DNA of 5,040 nt from Dictyoglomaceae bacterium (GTDB taxonomy: Bacteria; Dictyoglomota; Dictyoglomia; Dictyoglomales; Dictyoglomaceae): contig JAPYWU010000117.1 in the NCBI GenBank assembly GCA_028276205.1, positions 1 to 5,040 of the forward strand. The letters are read 5' to 3'. The position numbers and the translations under genes are program-made. The first letter of the stretch is position 1. Each line of letters opens with the position of its first letter. Below are positions 1 to 5,040 of the stretch, one piece after another. The notes beneath the pieces are model-generated. The model had not been told where the DNA came from. It did no database searches and saw only the letters and a program-made list of their open reading frames with translations.

Positions 1-378
1 ATCGAAATAAGTACTGTTAGAATGAAAAGGGTGTCTGTGCCAGAGGAAAATTTAAGAAAGATATATGATTCTATGATTGCTGAAAGGGAAAGACAGGCTG
101 CTCTTTATAGAGCGGAAGGTCAAAGAGAAGCACAAAGAATAAAATCAGAGGCTGAAAAGAAAAAGGTAGTTATACTCTCTGAAGCTTATAGAAAGGCTCA
201 AGAGTTAAAAGGTAGTGGAGAGGCTGAGGCAAGTAGAATTTTACAATCAGCATTATCTTCTAATCCTGAATTTTATCAATTTTTAAAGAGTCTTGAGATA
301 TATAAAAAGACTCTTCCTGGTAATGTGTTAATTATCACACCAGATTCTGAGATATTCAAATATTTAAGAAGTAAATGA
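1..378 (+). CDS. hflC: HflC, SPFH/band-7 membrane protease regulator (C-terminal part, 5' end outside window)
   Basis: HflC partners HflK in a membrane-anchored SPFH complex that surrounds and modulates the AAA+ protease FtsH (family knowledge). The frame is open from base 1, so the ATG at 22 is an internal Met: the seven codons before it (IEISTVR) continue the family's 'IEVVDVRIK' strand at the end of the band-7 domain. Then come the conserved 'PEEN' turn, a long Lys/Glu/Ala-rich helix with 'AERERQAALYRAEGQREAQ', the 'ILSEAYRKAQELKGSGEAEA' segment, and the typical HflC tail 'NPEFYQFLKSLEIYKKTL' followed by 'ITPDSEIFKYLR', which closely parallels the end of E. coli HflC as I remember it. The visible part is 125 codons; the N-terminal membrane anchor and most of the band-7 domain lie to the left. 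An upstream hflK is likely but not visible. The stop TGA is one base from the end of convergent dnaA. Confidence 0.93.
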   Translation: MEISTVRMKRVSVPEENLRKIYDSMIAERERQAALYRAEGQREAQRIKSEAEKKKVVILSEAYRKAQELKGSGEAEASRILQSALSSNPEFYQFLKSLEIYKKTLPGNVLIITPDSEIFKYLRSK

Positions 379-416
379 TTTATGAATTGGAATTTCTAAG
401 TTTATTTTGAATATCT
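350..416. repeat. 11-bp perfect inverted repeat bracketing the hflC/dnaA junction
   Basis: AGATATTCAAA at 350-360 is the exact reverse complement of TTTGAATATCT at 406-416, with 45 bases between. The left arm lies in the last codons of hflC and the right arm in the last codons of dnaA, so the arms are also coding. There is no U-tract next to either arm, so this is not a standard intrinsic terminator. An 11-bp match at this spacing can arise by chance in AT-rich DNA. Confidence 0.3.
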
Positions 417-1705
417 TGTATGGCCTTTTTTATAGAGAGATCTGACTGATAGAGCTCTTGGATTTTTTCATAGGCATGTAATACTGTAGTATGATCTCTT
501 CCTCCTAATTCTTCTCCAATTTTAGGTAGGGAGAGATCGGTTAATGTTCTTGCTAAATACATGGCAATTTGTCTTGGTATGGCAATCTCTTGAGATCTTC
601 CCTTCCCTTTTAATTGTTCTATACTGATGTGAAAATATTCTGCTACAGCTTGCAATATATTATCTATAGTAATATTCTTTATTTGTGGTTGAATAATATC
701 TCTTAGTACTGTTTTAGCTAATTCTAAATTTATAGGCATATTATTTAAAGAGGCAAAAGCTATAGTTCTTATTAAGGCTCCTTCTAGTTCACGTATGTTG
801 GATTGTATTTGAGAAGCAATAAATTCTATTACCTCATCAGGTACTTTAGCTTTTTCAGCTTCTGCTTTCTTTTTCAATATGGCAATACGAGTCTCTAAAT
901 CAGGAGGTTGAATGTCTGCTATAAGTCCCCATTCAAATCTTGATCTTAATCTATCCTCTAATGTAGGAATTTCTTTGGGTACTCTATCACTGGTTAGTAC
1001 AATTTGTTTTCCAGCCTCATACAATGCGTTAAAAGTATAGAAGAATTCTTCTTGAGTTCTTTCCTTACCAGCCAAGAATTGGATATCATCAATGAGTAAG
1101 ACATCTATATTTCTATATCTACTTCTAAATTTTGTCATTCCGTCTTCCTTGATGGCATCAATTAACTCTACCGTAAATTTTTCCATAGATGCATAAACTA
1201 CTCGAGTTTTAGGAAATTTCTCTTGGATAAAATGACCAATAGCATGGATTAGATGAGTTTTTCCTAATCCTACACCTCCATATATAAGAAGAGGATTATA
1301 AGCTTTACCTGGATTTTGACTTACAGCTAAGGCAGCTGCATGGGCAAAGCGATTGCTATCACCTACTACAAAGGTGTCAAAAGTATACTTAGGATTTAAG
1401 TTATTATATGAAGTAGAAAAATATTCGTTTCTTTTTTCTTCAGGTATGGTTTCTTCCTTTTCATCTGCTAATATTTCAACTTTTAGATCTTTCTGGGTTA
1501 CTTTCCTAATGACCTCTTCAATAAGAGGTAAGTAATATTCTTCTAACCATTCCTTTGAAAATTTGTTAGGGGTTTGGAGTATGACTTTTTCTCCCTCTAT
1601 ATAAAGAGGTTTTAAGGTTTTAATCCAAGTTTCAAAACCAGGTCTACTTATCTCCAAAGACAAATATGACAATGCCTCTTCCCAGATATTATTAATATCT
1701 TTCAT
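380..1705 (-). CDS. dnaA: Chromosomal replication initiator protein DnaA
   Basis: DnaA is the AAA+ ATPase that binds the replication origin, melts it and loads the replicative helicase. All four domains are visible in 441 residues, close to the family norm (B. subtilis about 446). Domain I, about 1-80, starts 'IWEEALSYL' and has a conserved Trp27; a short variable linker, about 81-105, follows. The AAA+ domain, about 106-335, has Walker A GGVGLGKTH at 143-151 (Lys149, Thr150), Walker B DVLLIDDIQF at 201-210 (Asp206, Asp207), sensor I around LTSD 237-240, the box VII arginine finger Arg256 in LEDRLRSRF, and sensor II Arg305 in IRELEGA. The DNA-binding domain, about 345-441, has the basic loop KGKGRS at 366-371 and the DnaA signature GGRDHTTVLHAY at 401-412. 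No key residue is missing. ATG at 1705 fits the family N-terminus and has a Shine-Dalgarno 10 bases upstream. The gene stands alone, without dnaN beside it, divergent from a Crp-family regulator. Confidence 0.98.
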   Translation of the reverse strand: MKDINNIWEEALSYLSLEISRPGFETWIKTLKPLYIEGEKVILQTPNKFSKEWLEEYYLPLIEEVIRKVTQKDLKVEILADEKEETIPEEKRNEYFSTSYNNLNPKYTFDTFVVGDSNRFAHAAALAVSQNPGKAYNPLLIYGGVGLGKTHLIHAIGHFIQEKFPKTRVVYASMEKFTVELIDAIKEDGMTKFRSRYRNIDVLLIDDIQFLAGKERTQEEFFYTFNALYEAGKQIVLTSDRVPKEIPTLEDRLRSRFEWGLIADIQPPDLETRIAILKKKAEAEKAKVPDEVIEFIASQIQSNIRELEGALIRTIAFASLNNMPINLELAKTVLRDIIQPQIKNITIDNILQAVAEYFHISIEQLKGKGRSQEIAIPRQIAMYLARTLTDLSLPKIGEELGGRDHTTVLHAYEKIQELYQSDLSIKKAIQDIQNKLRNSNS

Positions 1706-1715
1706 AAGAGAGTTT

Positions 1716-1721
1716 CTCCTT
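1716..1721 (-). promoter_or_regulatory. Ribosome binding site of dnaA
   Basis: On the minus strand AAGGAG lies 10 bases before the ATG at 1705. The match to the anti-Shine-Dalgarno is strong though the spacing is slightly long. It supports this start and contrasts with the divergent Crp-family gene, which has no such site. Confidence 0.75.
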
Positions 1722-1747
1722 GTAATTCTTTTTAAGATACAAATGTA

Positions 1748-1776
1748 ATTTTAGCAAATATACCCTTAGTATACAA
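1748..1776 (-). promoter_or_regulatory. Candidate dnaA promoter with extended -10
   Basis: On the minus strand TTGTAT (1776-1771) is followed after 17 bases by TAAAAT (1753-1748), five of six to the TATAAT consensus. The hexamer is preceded by TGC, making an extended -10 element TGCTAAAAT (1756-1748). The start point would fall near 1740, giving a leader of about 35 bases that includes the Shine-Dalgarno. The -35 is weak (three of six), and other TATA-like hexamers occur nearby in this AT-rich stretch, for example TATACT at 1773-1768. Confidence 0.4.
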
Positions 1777-1898
1777 ATTGAAAAAATTTTTCTTTAATAT
1801 CTAAAGATTAGTTTTTACCTTAATATTAAAGGTGACAATTTAAAGAATAAGATTTGAAAATGATGTGGTTTTTAATCCTTTAGTATTATATAATTGAA
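1763..1898. repeat. Imperfect direct repeat in the dnaA/crp-type gap
   Basis: CCCTTAGTAT at 1763-1772 matches CCTTTAGTAT at 1877-1886 in nine of ten bases, and each copy is followed a few bases later by AATTGAA (1776-1782 and 1892-1898). The copies are 114 bp apart on the same strand. The right copy includes the -10 region of the Crp-family gene. They may be two copies of a regulator site or of a promoter, or chance similarity in AT-rich DNA. Confidence 0.3.
1812..1838. repeat. Imperfect inverted repeat, possible operator
   Basis: TTTTTACCTT (1812-1821) and, on the other strand, TTGTCACCTT (1838-1829) agree in eight of ten positions, with a 7-bp AT-only spacer. The centre (ACCTT...AAGGT) is the only GC-containing symmetric element in the gap, which is why it stands out. 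Size and symmetry suit a dimeric regulator such as a Crp/Fnr protein, and it sits between both divergent promoters. The half-site is not the TGTGA of E. coli CRP, so the binding protein is unknown. Confidence 0.35.
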
Positions 1899-1901
1899 TT
1901 A
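1866..1901 (+). promoter_or_regulatory. Probable leaderless promoter of the Crp-family gene
   Basis: A perfect TATAAT lies at 1889-1894 and is followed by exactly six bases (TTGAAT) and then the ATG at 1901. A start point about seven bases after the -10 would coincide with the A of the start codon. No Shine-Dalgarno precedes the ATG. No good -35 is seen at the usual distance (TGGTTT at 1866-1871 with a 17-bp spacer is poor). Together these features fit a transcript that begins at the start codon. Confidence 0.6.
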
Positions 1902-2581
1902 TGGATTTGAAAGATTTTCTTAAAAAGGTCCCTATATTTTCAGATTTTTCTGAAGAAGAATTAAATAAGCTATTAGAGATTGCTAAGAAGAAGGATTTTA
2001 AAAAAGATACAGTCATCTTCCAAAAGGATGAAACAGGTAATTTCTTCTTTTTGATATGTTCTGGAAAGATAAAAGTTATATTAGAAACAGAAGAAGGTAG
2101 AGAAGGGATTCTTTCTATTCTTTATCCCACTGAGTTTTTTGGAGAGATGTCTCTTCTTGATGGTGAACCAAGATCTGCTACTGTAGTGGCTTTGGAAGAT
2201 ACATCGGTTTTGATAATAAATCGAGAAGATTTCTTAAATCTACTTTATAATCATCCTCAAATAGCCCTTAAGATATTGAGAACTCTTTCTTTAAGATTAA
2301 GAAAGGCTAATAGGCAGATTGAAACTTTAATGTTTCTTGATGCTCCAGGCAGAATTGCCAGAGTGATAATTGATATAGCTATGGAGAGAGGTCATAGCAT
2401 AGAGGATGGAATACTTATTGATTTAGATTTTACAAGACAAGAACTTGGAAATATTGTGGGTATTTCTCGAGAAACAGCAATTCGTGTGCTTAAAACTTTT
2501 GAAGATGAGGGTATAATTGATATAAAGAAAAATCATATTCTTATAAGAGATCTCTCTAAGCTTAGAGAAAAAATATATTGA
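1901..2581 (+). CDS. Crp/Fnr-family transcriptional regulator
   Basis: This is a dimeric DNA-binding regulator with a cyclic-nucleotide-type sensor domain and a winged helix, 226 residues (usual 210-235). The sensor barrel, about 10-120, has the phosphate-binding-cassette pattern FGEMSLLDGEPRSAT at 80-94, including Gly81-Glu82 and Arg91-Ser92, which in CRP contact the nucleotide. The dimerisation helix, about 118-145, ends in FLDAPGRIA, nearly as in CRP. The HTH at about 177-206 has FTRQELGNIVGISRETAIRVL; Arg190, Glu191 and Arg195 occupy the places of CRP Arg180, Glu181 and Arg185. CRP's Thr127/Ser128, which touch cAMP, align with Ala136/Asn137, so the ligand may differ. There is a single Cys (53), which argues against an Fnr-type Fe-S cluster. 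The ATG at 1901 fits the family N-terminus, lacks a Shine-Dalgarno and appears leaderless. It is followed at once by the pseudouridine synthase gene. The regulated genes are unknown; autoregulation and control of dnaA are possible from position only. Confidence 0.93.
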   Translation: MDLKDFLKKVPIFSDFSEEELNKLLEIAKKKDFKKDTVIFQKDETGNFFFLICSGKIKVILETEEGREGILSILYPTEFFGEMSLLDGEPRSATVVALEDTSVLIINREDFLNLLYNHPQIALKILRTLSLRLRKANRQIETLMFLDAPGRIARVIIDIAMERGHSIEDGILIDLDFTRQELGNIVGISRETAIRVLKTFEDEGIIDIKKNHILIRDLSKLREKIY

Positions 2582-2583
2582 TC

Positions 2584-2587
2584 AGGA
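2584..2587 (+). promoter_or_regulatory. Abutting Shine-Dalgarno-like AGGA before the pseudouridine synthase
   Basis: AGGA directly touches the ATG at 2588, with zero spacing, which is too close for efficient independent initiation. The TGA of the upstream gene is only six bases before this ATG. Termination-reinitiation by ribosomes leaving the regulator gene is the likely way the start is used. An in-frame TGA at 2579 rules out any upstream start. Confidence 0.4.
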
Positions 2588-3499
2588 ATGGAAGAGTATC
2601 AGTTAATAGTAGAAAATAACGATGAAATTGATAGAATAGATAAGTATTTAGTTAAAAAAGTTCATCTTTCTCGTTCTCAAATTCAAGATCTTATAGATAA
2701 AGGTTATATAAAGGTTAATGGTGTTACGGTTAAAAGCAGTTATAAGGTTAAGCCCGGAGATATCATTAATGTGATAATTCCTCCTCCTGAAGATACCGAT
2801 ATTATACCTAAGGATATACCCATTCAGATAATTTATGAGGATAATGATCTTTTGGTTGTAAATAAACCAAGAGGAATGGTTGTGCATCCTGCCCATGGTC
2901 ATTATCAAGATACCCTTGTAAATGCCCTTTTGTATAAGGTGAAAGATCTTTCAGGAATAGGAGGAGAAATTAGACCTGGAATAGTACATAGGTTAGATAA
3001 AGATACCACAGGACTTTTAGTGGTAGCTAAGAATGATTTTTCTCATCAGAAATTATCTGAGCAATTAAAAAATAGAACTCTTAAAAGGGTATATTGGGCT
3101 TTATGTGAGGGAGAAATTCCTTGGGATGAAAAAAGGGTGGAGCTTCCAATGGCAAGGCATCCTGTTTATAGAAAGAAGATGGCTATTGTGTATGGTGGTA
3201 AAATATCTATTACTAATTTTAAGGTTTTAGAAAGGTTTAAGGGATATACTTTGGTATCTGCAAGTTTAGAGACAGGAAGAACTCATCAAGTTAGATTACA
3301 TTTATCTCATTTAGGTTTTCCAATAGTAGGTGATGAGATTTATGGTAGGATTGATAAAAGATTTGGTATAAAAGGTCAGCTTCTTCATGCAAAGGAAATT
3401 TCTTTTATCCACCCTCGAACGTCTGAAAGAATGAGTTTTTCTGCGCCTTTACCCTCTGATTTTGAAAGAGTCCTTAGTCTCTTGAGACAAAAATCTTAA
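2588..3499 (+). CDS. rluD: RluD-type 23S rRNA pseudouridine synthase (RluA family with S4 domain)
   Basis: The enzyme isomerises specific uridines of large-subunit rRNA to pseudouridine; RluD of E. coli acts on helix 69 of 23S rRNA. The 303 residues match the family length. An S4 RNA-binding domain occupies about 14-63 (RIDKYLVKK, LSRSQIQDLI, GYIKVNG, SYKVKPGD). The catalytic domain starts near 80 with IIYEDNDLLVVNKPRGMVVHP. The active-site motif HRLDKDTTGLLVVAK lies at 134-148, with the catalytic Asp at 137, and RTHQVRLHLSHLGFPIVGD at 231-249 is the second signature. The HRLDKDTTG version resembles RluD more than RluC, but the exact target uridines cannot be read from sequence, and related YlyB-type enzymes are possible. 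The gene is in the same frame as the upstream regulator, separated by TGA-TCA-GGA, so the two form a likely two-gene operon. Its last 51 bases overlap the end of rqcH on the other strand. Confidence 0.92.
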   Translation: MEEYQLIVENNDEIDRIDKYLVKKVHLSRSQIQDLIDKGYIKVNGVTVKSSYKVKPGDIINVIIPPPEDTDIIPKDIPIQIIYEDNDLLVVNKPRGMVVHPAHGHYQDTLVNALLYKVKDLSGIGGEIRPGIVHRLDKDTTGLLVVAKNDFSHQKLSEQLKNRTLKRVYWALCEGEIPWDEKRVELPMARHPVYRKKMAIVYGGKISITNFKVLERFKGYTLVSASLETGRTHQVRLHLSHLGFPIVGDEIYGRIDKRFGIKGQLLHAKEISFIHPRTSERMSFSAPLPSDFERVLSLLRQKS

Positions 3500-5040
3500 G
3501 GCTTCTTCAGGTTTGGCAAAGATGGTTTTTTCATTTTTATATATTACAAAACCTGGCTTAGCTCCTTTAGGTTTTTGTACATATTTTCTTAAAGTATAAT
3601 CAACGGGTACATAGGTAGAATTTCTTCCTTTACTAAAGTAGCCAGCTAAAGCTCCTGCTTCATATAGAGTGCTTTCTGGAACTTCCTTATCTTGAGTTTT
3701 GATTATCACATGGGCACCAGGAATTCCTCTGGTATGTAACCATATATCTTCAGGCTTTGCTAAATTAAAAGTTATATAGTCATTTTGTTTATTGTTCTTA
3801 CCTACATAAATTTCAAAACCATCAGAACTTATGAATTTGTAAGGTTCTGATTTTTTAACTTTCTTTTGGATTTTTTCTTTCTTCTCCTTTATATATCCTT
3901 CTTTTTCAAGTTCCTCTTCTATTTCCATTAGTTCTGAGAGGGAATCTGCATTTTCGATAGAAAATTCCAGAGAATTTAGATAAAATAATTCCTCCTCTAA
4001 TTTACTTTTATATTCTTTCAAAATAGAGATTCCTCTTTTAAGTTTTTTATATTTTTTAAAGTATTTTTGGGCATTTTCAATGGCGGATAGACTTGGATCC
4101 AATTCTATTTCTATATATTCATTAGGATTATAGGGATTAAGAAAGGTTACTTTTTCAAGCCCTTTTCTTATTGAGTTTTGATTAAGAATAAGAATTTCTC
4201 CTTTTATTCTAAAGGTTTCTGCTTCTTCTCCTTCCTTTATTTGAGAATCTAACTCTTTTATTTTTTCCTCGACCTTTTCCATATTGGTTTTAATAATTTC
4301 CAATAATCTATTTTTTTTCTGGGTAAATAATGTGTTTTCAAAGGCATAAGAATATATATAATCTACCAATTTATAGACCTTATCAAACTCTTTTTTTTCA
4401 AAATCTTCATAGTCTTTGAGAGGGAAAAGAGAAAAAGTAATAGGTTCACCATTTATTAGATAGGCGGTAGGTTTGAATTCTCTTTTTAATATTTTTTCTT
4501 TAATGTTTAAAAGTCTTTCTTTTAATATATTCTTTTCTGTTAGAGTAAGTGTATTGGCTATCTTATTTCCTATACCTTCTATAATTTCATTTACTAAATG
4601 AGGATTCATATGGGATATTTCTTTCAGTATAAGATCTCTTATTGGAATGTCTTTATTTAAAAGATTTTCAAGTTTTTCTTCCGTTAATTCTAAGATAGGT
4701 ATCTTTATGCTTTTAGGGGGATAAATATAGCTTACTCCGGGTATAACTTCTCTAAATCTGTTTATCTCGCTTGGAACATGTTTTATGGCATCTATTATTA
4801 TATTATTTTCATTTACCAGTATGAGATTACTATATTTTCCCATAAGCTCTAATATTACCTTTTTACTTTCTTCAGGAAAGGTTTTAATCTTAAATTCTAT
4901 AATTCTTTCCTGCGGTATTAGTTGATACTCTATAATTCTTCCCCCCTCCAAATGTTTTCTTAAAAGCATAGAAAAGGAGGGGGGTTTTGAGGGATATGGG
5001 AAGTTTTTTCTTGTTAACTGTATTCTATATAATTGGGGAT
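3449..5040 (-). CDS. rqcH: RqcH, NFACT/Rqc2-family ribosome quality-control factor (5' end outside window)
   Basis: RqcH binds obstructed 50S subunits that carry peptidyl-tRNA, recruits tRNA-Ala and directs C-terminal alanine tailing that marks the stalled chain for degradation. Older annotations call it fibronectin-binding protein A. Residues are counted here from the Met at 4969, which is internal: MLLRKHLEGG (1-10) is the motif near residue 77 of B. subtilis RqcH, and the frame stays open for 23 more codons to the edge, ending in the family-like 'PSKPPSFS'. About 50 N-terminal residues are missing. The NFACT-N remainder runs to about 170, with GKYSNLILV and the IKHVPSEINRFREVIPG segment. 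A helix-hairpin-helix-like part lies near 112-135. A Lys/Glu-rich coiled coil spans about 215-375. NFACT-R at about 378-485 has DGFEIYVGKNNKQND, DIWLHTRGIPGAHV, VPVDYTLRKYV and KPKGAKPGFV. The Asp-Arg pair of B. subtilis (97/98) aligns with Glu21-Arg22. The last 17 codons, stop included, overlap the pseudouridine synthase antisense. Confidence 0.95.
   Translation of the reverse strand, partial: PQLYRIQLTRKNFPYPSKPPSFSMLLRKHLEGGRIIEYQLIPQERIIEFKIKTFPEESKKVILELMGKYSNLILVNENNIIIDAIKHVPSEINRFREVIPGVSYIYPPKSIKIPILELTEEKLENLLNKDIPIRDLILKEISHMNPHLVNEIIEGIGNKIANTLTLTEKNILKERLLNIKEKILKREFKPTAYLINGEPITFSLFPLKDYEDFEKKEFDKVYKLVDYIYSYAFENTLFTQKKNRLLEIIKTNMEKVEEKIKELDSQIKEGEEAETFRIKGEILILNQNSIRKGLEKVTFLNPYNPNEYIEIELDPSLSAIENAQKYFKKYKKLKRGISILKEYKSKLEEELFYLNSLEFSIENADSLSELMEIEEELEKEGYIKEKKEKIQKKVKKSEPYKFISSDGFEIYVGKNNKQNDYITFNLAKPEDIWLHTRGIPGAHVIIKTQDKEVPESTLYEAGALAGYFSKGRNSTYVPVDYTLRKYVQKPKGAKPGFVIYKNEKTIFAKPEEALRFLSQETKDSFKIRG
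3472..3501. repeat. Nested inverted repeat inside the convergent overlap
   Basis: GTCTC-TT-GAGAC (3477-3488) is nested inside an outer pair CCTTA (3472-3476) and TAAGG (3497-3501), which includes the TAA stop of the pseudouridine synthase. In RNA it could fold as a short hairpin with an asymmetric A-rich bulge. Neither strand has a U-tract after the stem (the plus strand has five A after the inner stem), so it is not a normal intrinsic terminator. It is the only compact symmetric element where the two converging transcripts meet. Confidence 0.25.

Larger units (their letters stand above)
1706..1900. promoter_or_regulatory. Very AT-rich divergent intergenic region between dnaA and the Crp-family gene
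   Basis: I count about 40 G or C in 195 bases (near 20%), clearly below the coding regions. The gap must hold the promoters of both divergent genes. It contains A/T tracts (six A then five T at 1781-1791), an inverted repeat at 1812-1838, a direct repeat (1763-1782 and 1877-1898) and two candidate promoters. Its position next to dnaA and its low G+C would suit an origin-unwinding segment, but I see no TTATNCACA-type DnaA box on either strand, so an origin role is conjecture. I see no small ORF or RNA gene here. Confidence 0.6.

Noticed and set aside
22..24. ATG at 22 as the start of a small separate gene
   Set aside because: The frame is open to base 1 and the preceding residues match the HflC band-7 strand, so this is an internal Met.
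1353..1535. Plus-strand open frame of 60 codons
   Set aside because: It lies wholly antisense to the N-terminal part of dnaA, has no recognisable motif and is explained by the reverse of a strong coding frame.
1777..1797. A-tract/T-tract palindrome as a terminator or hairpin
   Set aside because: It is made only of A and T around the centre, has no stable stem or loop and lies upstream of both divergent genes, where no transcript is expected to end.
1831..1881. Possible CRP-type (TGTGA-N6-TCACA) or Fnr-type (TTGAT-N4-ATCAA) operator
   Set aside because: Only isolated partial half-sites are present (GGTGA at 1831, TGTGG at 1864); no paired half-site at the right spacing.
2648..2908. Minus-strand open frame of 86 codons
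   Set aside because: It is antisense to the S4 domain and start of the catalytic domain of the pseudouridine synthase; its Ile/Asn/Tyr-rich composition is typical of a shadow frame.
4971..4984. G-rich run (AAAAGGAGGGGGG) as a ribosome binding site or G-quadruplex
   Set aside because: It lies within the rqcH frame and encodes family-like Ser-Pro-Pro residues on the minus strand; no gene starts after it on the plus strand and there are too few G runs for a quadruplex.

Overview
The window is a compact, AT-rich bacterial segment (about one third G+C by eye) with five protein-coding genes and a single sizeable non-coding gap. The low G+C, the Lys/Glu/Ile-rich proteins and the general look of the DnaA suggest a thermophile. 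My best guess is a Dictyoglomus species, but this is recognition from memory and not something the sequence proves. I found no tRNA, rRNA, CRISPR array, transposase or phage gene.

Layout, left to right: (1) 1-378, +: the C-terminal part of hflC, cut by the left edge. (2) 380-1705, -: complete dnaA, the replication initiator, tail-to-tail with hflC across a single base. (3) 1706-1900: a divergent gap of 195 bp with only about 20% G+C. It carries a candidate dnaA promoter, a near-perfect leaderless promoter for the next gene, an imperfect inverted repeat and an imperfect direct repeat. (4) 1901-2581, +: a Crp/Fnr-family transcription regulator. (5) 2588-3499, +: an RluD-type 23S rRNA pseudouridine synthase, in the same frame as the regulator and just behind its TGA stop, so almost certainly co-transcribed. 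(6) 3449-5040, -: rqcH (NFACT/Rqc2 family), the ribosome-associated quality-control factor. It overlaps the end of the synthase gene antisense by 51 bp and runs off the right edge.

Functionally this is housekeeping: membrane protease control (HflC), replication initiation (DnaA), a global-type regulator, rRNA modification and rescue of stalled nascent chains. No single pathway ties all five together. RluD and RqcH both act on the large ribosomal subunit but are transcribed toward each other. dnaA has no dnaN, recF or rpmH neighbour here.

I do not see a convincing undescribed system. The observations most worth a second look are the leaderless promoter geometry of the Crp-family gene, the divergent gap beside dnaA as a candidate regulatory or origin region lacking classical DnaA boxes, the same-frame regulator/synthase junction, the convergent coding overlap, and the true upstream extent of rqcH (its first in-window ATG is internal, not the start).
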